Of a stretch of 23,565 nt of DNA, positions 1 to 6,414 are shown one piece after another. The DNA lies in contig CAKSAC010000018.1 of the NCBI GenBank assembly GCA_934434925.1, forward strand, positions 1 through 23,565. The letters run 5' to 3'. The DNA comes from an uncultured Eubacteriales bacterium. GTDB taxonomy: Bacteria; Bacillota; Clostridia; Oscillospirales; CAG-272. The notes below the pieces were generated by a model. It was not told the origin of the DNA, searched no databases, and saw nothing but the letters and a program-made list of their open reading frames with translations. The position numbers and the translations under genes are program-made. Position 1 is the stretch's first letter; every line of letters starts with the position of its first letter.

Positions 1-60
1 GAGTACGACCTTGTGGGCTACATTCCCGTGGATGAGCTGCTAAAAGCGGAACAGGCATGA
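1..60 (+). CDS. C-terminal end of an unidentified protein (partial)
   Basis: Frame 1 is open from the first base and ends at TGA 58-60, giving the 19-residue tail EYDLVGYIPVDELLKAEQA. A hairpin followed by T-rich sequence overlaps the stop codon, as expected at the end of a plus-strand gene. The next gene is on the opposite strand, so this is the end of a convergent transcription unit. The tail is too short to assign a family. The coding call rests on the open frame and the terminator only. Confidence 0.55.
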   Translation, partial: EYDLVGYIPVDELLKAEQA

Positions 61-77
61 CCGAGATCATGCCTGTT
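50..77 (+). terminator. Rho-independent terminator of the upstream plus-strand gene
   Basis: Positions 50-60 (AACAGGCATGA) pair perfectly with 67-77 (TCATGCCTGTT) around a 6-nt loop (CCGAGA). T-rich sequence follows (TCAAGAATTTTGAGTTTT). The stem contains the stop codon of the partial gene at 1-60. The U-tract is interrupted, so termination strength is uncertain. Confidence 0.55.
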
Positions 78-147
78 TCAAGAATTTTGAGTTTTACTGT
101 CTTACCAGCAGAGCGCCCGCCCGCTCTTGTTTTCGGCAAACAAAGAC

Positions 148-177
148 CGGGGCTGTCGGCTTTCAAAGACAGCCCCG
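148..177 (-). terminator. Terminator hairpin at the end of the BMC operon
   Basis: CGGGGCTGTC (148-157) pairs perfectly with GACAGCCCCG (168-177) over a 10-nt loop. It sits 30 nt beyond the stop of the last minus-strand gene of the operon (207). Read on the minus strand the stem is followed by GTCTTTGTTTG, a modest U-rich tract. It most likely ends the 12.6-kb BMC transcript and may also help convergent termination. Confidence 0.6.
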
Positions 178-206
178 AAAATCCGCAATCCGGAGAAACC
201 GGACGC

Positions 207-878
207 TCAAAGGAGCCAGACCGGGAGTTCTTCCCCGAAGCGGATGCATCCGTTTCCGGCAGAGACGGCAGCCGGTGCTTTGGCTTTATTTTTGCTTCCG
301 GGCTTACGTCCGCGCTTTTTCGGCTCTCTGACGGTATTTTCCTTCGCGGAAGAGGCCGCTTTGACCCGATTTTTACTTCCGGGCTTGCGTCCGCGCTTTT
401 TCGGAGCCGGGGTGGCGGCAACCGCCTGCCCGACAAGTTCCGGCGCGACGTTTTCCCCGGTCGCTTCGGCTTTTTTCTCTTCGGCCGGAGCCGCTTTGAC
501 AGCCGGCTTTTCTTCTTTGGCCGGGGTCGCTTTGACAGCCGGCTTTTCTTCTTCGGCCGGGGCGGCTTTGACGGCCGGCTTTTCTTTTTTGGCCGGGGCC
601 GCTTTGACGGCTGGCTTTTCTTTTTTGGCCGGAGCCGCTTTGACAGCCGGCTTTTCTTCTTTGGCCGGGGCCGCTTTGACGGCCGGCTTTTCTTCTTTGG
701 CCGGGGCCGCTTTGACGGCCGGCTTTTCTTCTTTGGCCGGGGCCGCTTTGACAGCCGGCTTTTCTTCTTTGGCCGGGGTCTCCTCGACAACGGCCACGGG
801 TTCAGACGTTACGGGAGCCAGTAGCATCTCGTCTTTGCCTTCCGCCACTCTTTTAAGACTGCTTTTTCCGATCGACAT
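207..878 (-). CDS. Repetitive Lys/Ala/Pro/Glu protein with two AT-hooks, linked to ParA
   Basis: 223 residues. After a 34-residue head comes a run of eight near-perfect 12-residue repeats (consensus PAKEEKPAVKAA) and a degenerate ninth, residues ~35-142. Two AT-hook motifs follow, KKRGRKPGSKN at ~160-170 and ~187-197, then a short non-repetitive tail. AT-hooks bind the minor groove of AT-rich DNA; Lys/Ala/Pro repeats resemble histone-H1-like tails, so DNA or nucleoid association is likely. The start at 878 has AAGGAG about 10 nt upstream and overlaps the end of parA by 26 nt, implying translational coupling. No enzyme domain is visible. I infer a partner of the adjacent ParA (an McdB-like adaptor or nucleoid tether for microcompartments). 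A general nucleoid protein is the alternative. Function is unproven. Confidence 0.8.
   Translation of the reverse strand: MSIGKSSLKRVAEGKDEMLLAPVTSEPVAVVEETPAKEEKPAVKAAPAKEEKPAVKAAPAKEEKPAVKAAPAKEEKPAVKAAPAKKEKPAVKAAPAKKEKPAVKAAPAEEEKPAVKATPAKEEKPAVKAAPAEEKKAEATGENVAPELVGQAVAATPAPKKRGRKPGSKNRVKAASSAKENTVREPKKRGRKPGSKNKAKAPAAVSAGNGCIRFGEELPVWLL
453..776 (-). repeat. 36-nt coding tandem repeat (AT-hook protein)
   Basis: About nine in-frame copies of a 36-nt unit encode the PAKEEKPAVKAA repeats. Units differ mainly at single bases (for example AAG/GAG changes giving K or E at position 4), which suggests recent expansion by slippage or recombination. The copy number is expected to vary between strains and could be miscounted in short-read assemblies. 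Confidence 0.9.
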
Positions 879-1656
879 TTTCCATGATCTCCTTTGTCAA
901 TTCTGTATATTCCTTTGCGCTCCGGCTGTGCTTTTTGTATGCCACTACCGGTTTGCTGTTATCCTGAGCCCATTCCACCGCGCTGTCAACGCGGATATAG
1001 TTCCGAAATACATATACATTATCCAGTTCCTGCAACGTCTCCGTGGTCTGCTTGAAATAGTTTTTCCGCTCGTCGGCCTTGGTAATCAGCACGCCGAGCA
1101 GCTCGATTTTCGGAGCCACTTTCTGAACCTGATGGTAAAAATCAAACATGTTCGCCAGACCGAACAGCCCCCACGGGCTGGCCTCCAACGGAATAATCAG
1201 ATAATCGGCGGCGCACATGATGTTCATGACCCAGCCGCCGAGGGTCGGCGGAGCGTCGATGAGAATATAGTCATACAGGTCCGCCGACAGGATTTTTTCC
1301 AGCCCGCGCGCCAGGATAAACTCGCGTTGCCATTTGGTGAAAAGTTCGTATTCAATCGAACTCATCAAGGTAGAAGAGGGTATAATATCCAGGTTTTCAT
1401 ACCCGGTCTTTACAATACAGTCGGAAAGATCGCTCTCGGTGCGGATACCGGTATAAAGATTTTTGTCGCCTTTGGCAAACTCCAGCGCCTGCTCTTCCTG
1501 AAAGAAGGAAAGGGTCAGATTCATCTGCATATCGCCGTCAATCAGCAGAACGCGCTTTCCTGCCTCCGCCATCCCGTACCCGACATTGGAACAAGTGGTG
1601 GATTTTCCGCTCCCGCCTTTATTATTGGCAAAAGCAATCACCTTAGTCTTTGACAT
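853..1656 (-). CDS. parA: ParA/Soj-family ATPase, candidate microcompartment positioning ATPase
   Basis: 267 residues from ATG 1656, chosen because GGAGGAG lies just upstream; an in-frame extension to 1746 lacks such a site and would run deep into eutP. The deviant Walker A motif NNKGGSGKST (11-20) carries the signature lysine K13. The A' aspartate is in LLIDGD (~D40) and Walker B is ILIDAPP (~131-137). ParA/MinD proteins dimerise with ATP, bind DNA non-specifically and move cargo (plasmids, carboxysomes as McdA) over the nucleoid. No parB or parS is seen; instead the gene sits between the EutP/PduV GTPase (14-nt overlap) and the AT-hook protein (26-nt overlap) in a BMC operon. A role in spacing or partitioning BMCs is therefore inferred. 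Family assignment is firm, cargo is not. Confidence 0.9.
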   Translation of the reverse strand: MSKTKVIAFANNKGGSGKSTTCSNVGYGMAEAGKRVLLIDGDMQMNLTLSFFQEEQALEFAKGDKNLYTGIRTESDLSDCIVKTGYENLDIIPSSTLMSSIEYELFTKWQREFILARGLEKILSADLYDYILIDAPPTLGGWVMNIMCAADYLIIPLEASPWGLFGLANMFDFYHQVQKVAPKIELLGVLITKADERKNYFKQTTETLQELDNVYVFRNYIRVDSAVEWAQDNSKPVVAYKKHSRSAKEYTELTKEIMENVDRKKQS

Positions 1657-2110
1657 CCGTGTCTCCTCCGTCTTTTTTCTCATGATCATCGGCGAGATAT
1701 TCCAGCAGTTCGTCAATCCCCTCGCCCGTATAGGCACTGATGGCAAAAACCCGGCGGCACCCCGCCAATTTCAGCCACCGGCGCACACGTTCGACATTCG
1801 CGCGCGGTTTGTCGATCCCCGTAATCAGCCCGATGACTTCCTTATTGACAATGCAGGAAATATTCGGGTTAAAGATCGAATACGGCTCGTCAGCCGAAAG
1901 GACAAGCCCCACAACATCCGCTTCGTAAGCGTAAAGAGCCAACGGGCCGGAGAGGCAACGCAACTCGGTATATTCGCCGGGGGTATCGATGATTACATCC
2001 CCATATTGTACATATTGCGTCTTATAGTAGTGAATCTGCTCTCCCATCAGTGCCTGGCGCAGAGTGGTCTTCCCTGCGGCCACGCGACCGATCAGAATCA
2101 GTTTTTTCAT
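1643..2110 (-). CDS. eutP: EutP/PduV-like small GTPase
   Basis: 155 residues, the usual size of EutP/PduV. The P-loop is GRVAAGKTT (~8-16), the G3-like motif is DTPGEY (~42-47), and the hydrophobic ITGID (~96-100) occupies the G4 position, where TGID replaces the common TKxD. Start ATG 2110 overlaps the upstream stop as ATGA, and the 3' end overlaps parA by 14 nt. PduV of Salmonella associates with the outside of the Pdu compartment and has been linked to its movement; some EutP proteins have been reported as acetate kinases. The placement directly before a ParA gene supports a role in compartment dynamics, but the biochemical activity cannot be read from the sequence. Confidence 0.88.
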   Translation of the reverse strand: MKKLILIGRVAAGKTTLRQALMGEQIHYYKTQYVQYGDVIIDTPGEYTELRCLSGPLALYAYEADVVGLVLSADEPYSIFNPNISCIVNKEVIGLITGIDKPRANVERVRRWLKLAGCRRVFAISAYTGEGIDELLEYLADDHEKKDGGDTDVKD

Positions 2111-2475
2111 GTTCTTGTCAGCGGGCAGACAGCATAACCGAGCGTATTCTGCGCATACGTGCAGACCGCACTCATCGCGCTTTCCACCTCGGAAACGGTT
2201 CCGGTAATGATTAAAGTGCCGGTAAAACGGTCAACAAACTCCACCATACCGCCCGAGGTCTTCATGGCAATATCCGCCGCAATGACCGCGCTTTCCATCG
2301 GGCTGATGGTAAGAATGCCGATCGCGGTGCGGAAACGGTTTTTAGCCGGGTCAAGCCCCAGTTTTTCATAAAGGATCGGGTCGGGATTGGCAATGATATG
2401 CGAAAGGGTAATCTGTTTGCCCGGCACCATTTCCTGAATGATACGCATTTTATCTTTCAGCGGAATTTCCTGCAT
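2107..2475 (-). CDS. pduU: BMC-H shell protein, circularly permuted PduU/EutS type
   Basis: 122 residues. The N-terminus (KMRIIQEMVPGKQITLSHII) matches the beta-barrel lead of PduU/EutS proteins. It is followed by a permuted BMC fold with ISPMESAVIAADIAMKTS and the DRFTGTLIITG strand-turn typical of EutS. Such proteins form hexamers with an occluded pore and are minor shell facets. GGGGG precedes ATG 2475. The gene lies between pduT (12 nt) and eutP (ATGA overlap). The family assignment is strong; PduU versus EutS is only a naming question here. Confidence 0.92.
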   Translation of the reverse strand: MQEIPLKDKMRIIQEMVPGKQITLSHIIANPDPILYEKLGLDPAKNRFRTAIGILTISPMESAVIAADIAMKTSGGMVEFVDRFTGTLIITGTVSEVESAMSAVCTYAQNTLGYAVCPLTRT

Positions 2476-2487
2476 AAAAAGACCCCC

Positions 2488-3033
2488 TTACAACTGTTCC
2501 CACAACCCGGCATGCGGGGCGGCAATCAGCGACTTATTGGCAAAAAGGCCGCGTTCTTCGGCATAGGCGGCTCCCGCGTCCACGGCGGCCGTCACATCCC
2601 CGATATCCCCGGTCAGCATCACAATGCCCTTTCCGCCCATACCGCGCGAAACCCGCAGATCAAAAATCTCGACCTTGGCGGTTTTGACCGCCAGATCGGC
2701 GGCCTTGATGGCACTGGCAGCGGAATAGGTCTCGATCACCCCGAGCGCGCCGTTCTTAGCGGCGGTCTGCGTTCCGAAGAGCGCGGAAATCACACGCTCG
2801 TCGATCCGTCCCATGACCGAAGAATCAACCATCGTAGCGCCAAACCGTCCGGTCACATGGTCCGTGGCGGCGGTCACATCCGCGATGGCACCGGTGAGAA
2901 TAATCTCAAACTTCCCGGGGCAGGCCGGGTGCGCCGAGACCAGCGTGATCCCCGCACTCTTCAGCGCGGCATCTGCGGCCTCAACGCCTTTTGCGATACT
3001 TTTAATTTCCAGAACTCCGACTGCTTGATACAT
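2488..3033 (-). CDS. pduT: BMC-T tandem-domain shell protein with Fe-S site, PduT type
   Basis: 181 residues forming two BMC domains (~1-90 and ~95-181), the length of Salmonella PduT (about 184). The pore-loop motif CPGKF with Cys38 corresponds to the conserved cysteine that binds a [4Fe-4S] cluster at the trimer pore of PduT. The second domain holds GALGVIETYSAASAIKAADL and ends with APHAGLWEQL. PduT is thought to move electrons across the shell and to work with PduS, whose gene lies immediately upstream. The gene starts at ATG 3033, 4 nt after the pduS stop, indicating tight co-expression. Confidence 0.93.
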   Translation of the reverse strand: MYQAVGVLEIKSIAKGVEAADAALKSAGITLVSAHPACPGKFEIILTGAIADVTAATDHVTGRFGATMVDSSVMGRIDERVISALFGTQTAAKNGALGVIETYSAASAIKAADLAVKTAKVEIFDLRVSRGMGGKGIVMLTGDIGDVTAAVDAGAAYAEERGLFANKSLIAAPHAGLWEQL

Positions 3034-3037
3034 AGGC

Positions 3038-4369
3038 TCAGTCCTTTTCTATCACGATTTTCTGCGCGTCCGCATAACTGACGCGCCCGCTGACGGAAGC
3101 AAACTGCGGTACCGAAAGTCCGGCGCCGGCTTCCGCAATCTTTTGCCCGCAGGCAACGCTGTCACCCGCCGCGACCACCGGCACCGAAGGCGCGCCGATA
3201 TGCTGGCTCATCCGGATTTCCACCGTGCGGAAAGACGGGATTTCTTCTGTATAGTTTTGTTTACGGTCAAACGGCGTAACGCCGAGAAGCATCTTCCATC
3301 TGGGGATCGGCATCTGCCGATGTGCGCGTTGCGGTTCGATCTTGCTGACCTTTCCGGCCGGGTCGTACCGCATCTTTTTTTCACCGAGGCGGCGTTTCAT
3401 TTCAAAGATGACCGCCCGGGGAGAAAGATCCTGGCAGCAGGCCGCTATCTCACAGATCCCGCAACCGCAACAAAGCGAGGCCTCGGTATAGAGCGACGGA
3501 TCGATCTCCGGAAGTGAAGTGGCAAAACGCACCATCCGATGCGGCTCAAGCGGATAGCCCATCAGTTGCCGCGGACACATATCGGTGCAACGGGTACACT
3601 GGCAGCAGGCGCTCACCGCCCGGCGCTCCTGTACCGAAAGCGGCGCGATCTTGGTCGCCACCGCCGGAATATCGGCCGGAAGGATCAACAGCCCTTTGGT
3701 CGTTTTCGTGACAACCTCCGTTTCGGGATTGGCAACGCGCCCCATGGAAGGGCCGCCGACCACCAGCCGGTGCGTGGCGGGAACCGGAACATCCAGCCCG
3801 CGCAAAAGATCGGCCACCCGCATTCCGACCGGAACGCGTAGCACATACGCGCGATTGTCCGAAATGTCTCCCGCCACGGTCAACCATTTGGAAACGACCG
3901 GTTCATGAAACGTGGCCGCCCGATAAAAGTTGTAAATCGTCTCGGCATTATAGACGATAACGCGCTGGCTGATCGGGAGCGCGGAAGGCTGAACCAACCG
4001 CCCGGTCGCCTCATAGATCAGCGTGATCTCGTCTCCCATCGGATACATGTTCGGAAGGAGAAAGACCTTGGTCATCCGGCCGAATGCCTGCCCGCCGGTG
4101 AGCCCCAGCCCCCGGGATGTGTGTTCTTTGACCGCCAGGATCACGCGGCCGATCCCGACCGCATCCGCAATCATTTCCGCACCCGCTACGACTTCGGAAA
4201 TATGTTGTTTCAGGATTTCATAGTCGGTATGCAAAAGCGGTTCGCACTCGGACCCGTTGATGATCAGCGTGTCTGCCCCGTCGGCCAGTTTGGCATAAGA
4301 GGGAAAGCCCGCGCCGCCGGCTCCCACGATTCCGTGCGCCCGCATCAGGTTCTGAATTTCCGTATTCAT
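3038..4369 (-). CDS. pduS: PduS-like RnfC-type flavo/iron-sulfur oxidoreductase
   Basis: 443 residues from ATG 4369. An in-frame TTG at 4390 is a less likely start. The order is: a glycine-rich N-terminal motif GIVGAGGAGFPSYAKL (14-29) of the RnfC/NQO1-like flavin domain, NGSECEPLLHTDY (38-50), an SLBB-type segment near 163-210, two 4Fe-4S motifs (CCQCTRCTDMCP at 255-266 and CCGCGICEIAACC at 300-312), and a barrel-sandwich-like C-terminus (~385-443). In Pdu compartments PduS is a flavo/Fe-S cobalamin reductase docked on PduT. No B12-dependent enzyme is present in this window, so here it more plausibly passes electrons from NADH to PduT or another acceptor. The family call is firm; the redox partner is inferred. 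Confidence 0.92.
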   Translation of the reverse strand: MNTEIQNLMRAHGIVGAGGAGFPSYAKLADGADTLIINGSECEPLLHTDYEILKQHISEVVAGAEMIADAVGIGRVILAVKEHTSRGLGLTGGQAFGRMTKVFLLPNMYPMGDEITLIYEATGRLVQPSALPISQRVIVYNAETIYNFYRAATFHEPVVSKWLTVAGDISDNRAYVLRVPVGMRVADLLRGLDVPVPATHRLVVGGPSMGRVANPETEVVTKTTKGLLILPADIPAVATKIAPLSVQERRAVSACCQCTRCTDMCPRQLMGYPLEPHRMVRFATSLPEIDPSLYTEASLCCGCGICEIAACCQDLSPRAVIFEMKRRLGEKKMRYDPAGKVSKIEPQRAHRQMPIPRWKMLLGVTPFDRKQNYTEEIPSFRTVEIRMSQHIGAPSVPVVAAGDSVACGQKIAEAGAGLSVPQFASVSGRVSYADAQKIVIEKD

Positions 4370-4370
4370 T

Positions 4371-4619
4371 TCAGTCCACAATCCCCACAATGACGGCGTC
4401 CACGGGAGATTCCTGATTGGCCAACGCCAGCCGGGCGCTGCTACCCGTGGTAATCAGCACCGTTTCCCCGATCCCGGCTCCGACACTGTCAACCGCCACC
4501 AGAAATTTTTCCGTCGGCTGATCGTTTTCCAGCAACCGGACTTCCATAAATTTGTTTCCGACCAGAGAAGGTTGTTTTTTCGTCGAAACGATATGGCTGA
4601 CAACGATTCCTTTAAGCAT
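4371..4619 (-). CDS. eutN: BMC-P pentameric vertex protein (EutN/CcmL family)
   Basis: 82 residues. The family features are GIVVSHIVSTKKQPSLVGNK near the N-terminus, a central VAVDSVGAGIGETVLITTGSSAR (glycine-rich loop and SSAR motif), and the terminal strand VDAVIVGIVD. BMC-P proteins form pentamers that cap the vertices of the polyhedral shell. Only one copy is present in the window. The TGA stop (4371-4373) ends one base before the pduS start codon, and GAGAGGAC lies upstream of ATG 4619. Confidence 0.94.
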   Translation of the reverse strand: MLKGIVVSHIVSTKKQPSLVGNKFMEVRLLENDQPTEKFLVAVDSVGAGIGETVLITTGSSARLALANQESPVDAVIVGIVD

Positions 4620-4637
4620 TTTTTCTGTCCTCTCGGA

Positions 4638-5288
4638 TTATTCTTTCACCAATGTAACGAGCGCACCGTTTCCGATACCGGCACCGTTTGCGTCATCGGT
4701 ATCCACATGCATCTCCAACACAAATTTTTCGCTGGCGCGAATCTGTACATCGTAAAAACGGGTATGCTTTTTCCCCGGCACATCCACCGTCACATATTCC
4801 CCGTCCGAAACGCCGAAACGCTTTGCGTCCTCCTGGCTCATATGAATATGGCGGTTGGCGATAATCGCCGCTTCCGGAACCGACAATACCCCCTTCGGCC
4901 CGATGATGGTGATGGGGGCGGAACCGTCCAGATCGCCGGATTCCCGGACGGGCGGCTTGAGTTTCAACTGATACGAATCCGTCATGGAGATTTCGACTTG
5001 TGTGCGGGAACGGAGAGGGCCAAGCACACGGACATTTTCAATCGGCCGCATCGAAGGTCCGACAATCGTCAGCACTTCCTTGCAGGCATACTGCCCGGGC
5101 TGTTTCAGGTCCTTGATTTTGGTCAGTTCATACCCTTTCCCGAAAAGGACCTCCACATCCGCCTCTGTCAGATGGATATGCCGGTTGGAGACTCCGACCG
5201 GAATTCCCTCCGCGCCGGCAGCGCCGGTCTCGATTTCGTTCATGACATTCTTCACGATTTCAGCAATTTGCTTTGCGCAGATTTCCAT
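4638..5288 (-). CDS. pduL: PduL-type phosphate acyltransferase with encapsulation peptide
   Basis: 216 residues. Two PduL-like domains carry the zinc-binding motifs VSNRHIHL (33-40) and ANRHIHM (144-150), and the C-terminal HVDTDDANGAG (194-204) completes the active-site region. The enzyme converts acyl-CoA plus phosphate to acyl-phosphate and frees CoA inside the compartment. Residues 1-20 (EICAKQIAEIVKNVMNEI) form an amphipathic helix followed by a Gly/Ala linker. This is an encapsulation peptide nearly identical in its core (IVKNVM) to that of the aldehyde dehydrogenase of the same operon. The likely substrate here is lactyl-CoA, by context. A GGAGAA site precedes ATG 5288, after a 435-nt gap from the BMC-H gene. 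Confidence 0.95.
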   Translation of the reverse strand: MEICAKQIAEIVKNVMNEIETGAAGAEGIPVGVSNRHIHLTEADVEVLFGKGYELTKIKDLKQPGQYACKEVLTIVGPSMRPIENVRVLGPLRSRTQVEISMTDSYQLKLKPPVRESGDLDGSAPITIIGPKGVLSVPEAAIIANRHIHMSQEDAKRFGVSDGEYVTVDVPGKKHTRFYDVQIRASEKFVLEMHVDTDDANGAGIGNGALVTLVKE

Positions 5289-5399
5289 ATGCTTTCTCCG
5301 TTCTTATATAATCGGCTGTGATCGGCTCGCCGGCCGGGAAACGCCGCCGCAGGCGGCAGACAGGGAACGTCTGATTATGCGGAGTTCATCGGATATCCG

Positions 5400-5481
5400 G
5401 AAAACCCGTGAACCTCCCCCGGAAAGACCCCGGAAAAGTACTCAAAAATCCGTGAACCTTCCCCGGAAAAACCCGGGAAAA
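5400..5481. repeat. Two-copy imperfect direct repeat (~37 bp)
   Basis: Copy 1 at 5400-5437 and copy 2 at 5445-5481 share the order AAAA-CCGTGAACCT-CCCCGGAAA-ACCC-GG-AAAA with a few mismatches. They lie in the non-coding gap between pduL and the BMC-H gene. The function is unknown. Confidence 0.75.
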
Positions 5482-5650
5482 CGCCCGCAAAAGGCTCTTC
5501 CCCTTTGCTTTTCCCTCCCCCTTGGCAAAGAGCAGAGCAAAAAGGAAGCGTCCGGCCGCATCCGGCGGGATACAAAAGCGTCGTAAGGGCAGTCGGGCGC
5601 GCTCCGGCAAAGGAACCGCCGACCCAAAACGGCGCGCGGAAAGAAACCCC

Positions 5651-5708
5651 GGGGATTGCTGTAATCCCCAAAGGGGCGTCACGGAAAGGACCCGGCCTTT
5701 CCGTGACG
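5651..5708 (-). terminator. Double hairpin downstream of BMC-H: attenuator or 3'-end stabiliser
   Basis: CGTCACGGAAAGG (5677-5689) pairs perfectly with CCTTTCCGTGACG (5696-5708) over a 6-nt loop. A second hairpin, GGGGATT/AATCCCC, lies at 5651-5669. Both sit 15-70 nt past the BMC-H stop on the minus strand. No clear U-tract follows, so partial termination or protection of the upstream mRNA from 3' decay is more likely than full termination. Confidence 0.55.
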
Positions 5709-5723
5709 GAGCGTTCCGTCGGC

Positions 5724-5993
5724 TCAGGCCTTCGGAAGGAGTTTTTCCACATCCGTATGCGGACGGGGAATGACGTGCGTGGCAACCACTTCGCCGAGTT
5801 TGCCTGCGGCGGCACCGCCGGCTTCGACCGCGGCCTTCACAGCCCCGACGTCGCCACGGACCATCACGCTGACAAGCCCGCTGCCGATCTTCTCGCTGCC
5901 GATCAGAACGACGTTTGCGGCTTTGACCATCGCATCAGCCGCCTCGATCGCGGCCACAAGACCTCTGGTTTCAACCATGCCTAATGCTTCCAT
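5724..5993 (-). CDS. BMC-H hexameric shell protein, PduA/EutM type (copy 2)
   Basis: 89 residues from ATG 5993, which has GGAGG upstream (an open extension to 6038 has no such site). It is a canonical single BMC domain: EALGMVETRGLVAAIEAAD, the pore loop EKIGSG as in PduA, VRGDVGAVKAAVEAG, and the C-terminal IPRPHTDVEKLLPKA. It builds the hexagonal shell facets, with the central pore formed by the KIGSG loop. Apart from the ends it differs from the BMC-H at 6415-6690 by about two residues, indicating recent duplication or gene conversion. Hairpins flank the gene on both sides. Confidence 0.95.
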   Translation of the reverse strand: MEALGMVETRGLVAAIEAADAMVKAANVVLIGSEKIGSGLVSVMVRGDVGAVKAAVEAGGAAAGKLGEVVATHVIPRPHTDVEKLLPKA

Positions 5994-6067
5994 GTTACTA
6001 TCCTCCGTAAAAATTTGGAATTGTGAGTTATATGTCACAGGTGAACCACCTATGTACCTTGATACTT

Positions 6068-6112
6068 GCCGCGCGGACGCGCGGCGGATTCGGCTCCCGC
6101 CGTCCCCGGCGG
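6068..6112 (-). other. Pair of intercistronic hairpins between two BMC-H genes
   Basis: GCCGCGC (6068-6074) pairs with GCGCGGC (6079-6085) over GGAC, and CCGCC (6097-6101) pairs with GGCGG (6108-6112). They lie in the ~130-nt gap downstream of the BMC-H at 6127-6402 on the minus strand. GC-rich stems without a U-tract suggest mRNA stabilisation or processing rather than termination. Confidence 0.5.
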
Positions 6113-6126
6113 AATACCGGCCGGGG

Positions 6127-6402
6127 TCAATCGGTCAGGAGGAACTTCATGATGTCGGGATGCGGGCGGGCAATCACTTCGCAAAGTTTCACCTTTCCGA
6201 CCTTTGCCGCGGCGGCGGCACCCGCTTTTGCGGCCGCTTCCACAGCAGACACCGTGCCGGCTACGACAACGGTGACAAGCCTCCCGCCCAAGCGTTTCTC
6301 GACATGAATGAGACGGACATCGGCAGCCTTGCACATGGCATCAAGCCCGGCAATGGAGGCTACCAGTGCCTGCACTTCGAGCAACGCTACTGCCTGTTCC
6401 AT
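6127..6402 (-). CDS. BMC-H hexameric shell protein with a variant pore loop
   Basis: 91 residues with one BMC domain: VALLEVQALVASIAGLDAM, the strand-loop IHVEKRLGGRLVTVV, VEAAAKAGAAAA and the C-terminal VIARPHPDIMKFLL. The pore loop reads KRLGGR rather than the KIGSG of the two neighbouring BMC-H copies, so its pore should be more positively charged and pass different small molecules. AGAGGT precedes ATG 6402. The gene lies 12 nt from the BMC-H at 6415. Family is certain; pore selectivity is an inference. Confidence 0.94.
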   Translation of the reverse strand: MEQAVALLEVQALVASIAGLDAMCKAADVRLIHVEKRLGGRLVTVVVAGTVSAVEAAAKAGAAAAAKVGKVKLCEVIARPHPDIMKFLLTD

Positions 6403-6414
6403 GCAGACCTCTGC

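Larger units (their letters stand above)
5289..5723 (-). other. 435-nt intra-operon gap with hairpins and repeats, no gene
   Basis: No convincing coding frame is present; the open frames here are Arg/Pro-rich and lack ribosome binding sites. The gap holds a GCCGCC-GCA-GGCGGC hairpin (5343-5357), two ~37-bp imperfect direct repeats (5400-5437 and 5445-5481) and two strong hairpins (5651-5670 and 5677-5708). It is the longest gap in the operon and separates the abundant shell hexamers from pduL and the minor shell genes. Processing, partial termination or mRNA stabilisation is a reasonable inference. Confidence 0.6.

Noticed and set aside
453..776. CRISPR-like regular repeats (36-nt period)
   Set aside because: The units are contiguous without unique spacers and are in frame with a coding sequence.
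127..1653. Long plus-strand open frame (508 codons) across the AT-hook and parA genes
   Set aside because: It is antisense to two genes with clear motifs and ribosome binding sites; its repeats only mirror the 36-nt coding repeat on the other strand, and it has no recognisable domain.
4370..4390. Upstream TTG start for pduS (7 extra residues)
   Set aside because: The ATG at 4369 matches the family N-terminus better; the TTG would lie inside eutN without a good ribosome binding site.
5375..5815. Minus-strand Arg/Pro-rich frames in the gap downstream of BMC-H
   Set aside because: They overlap the BMC-H gene and hairpins and show no start signal or family similarity.
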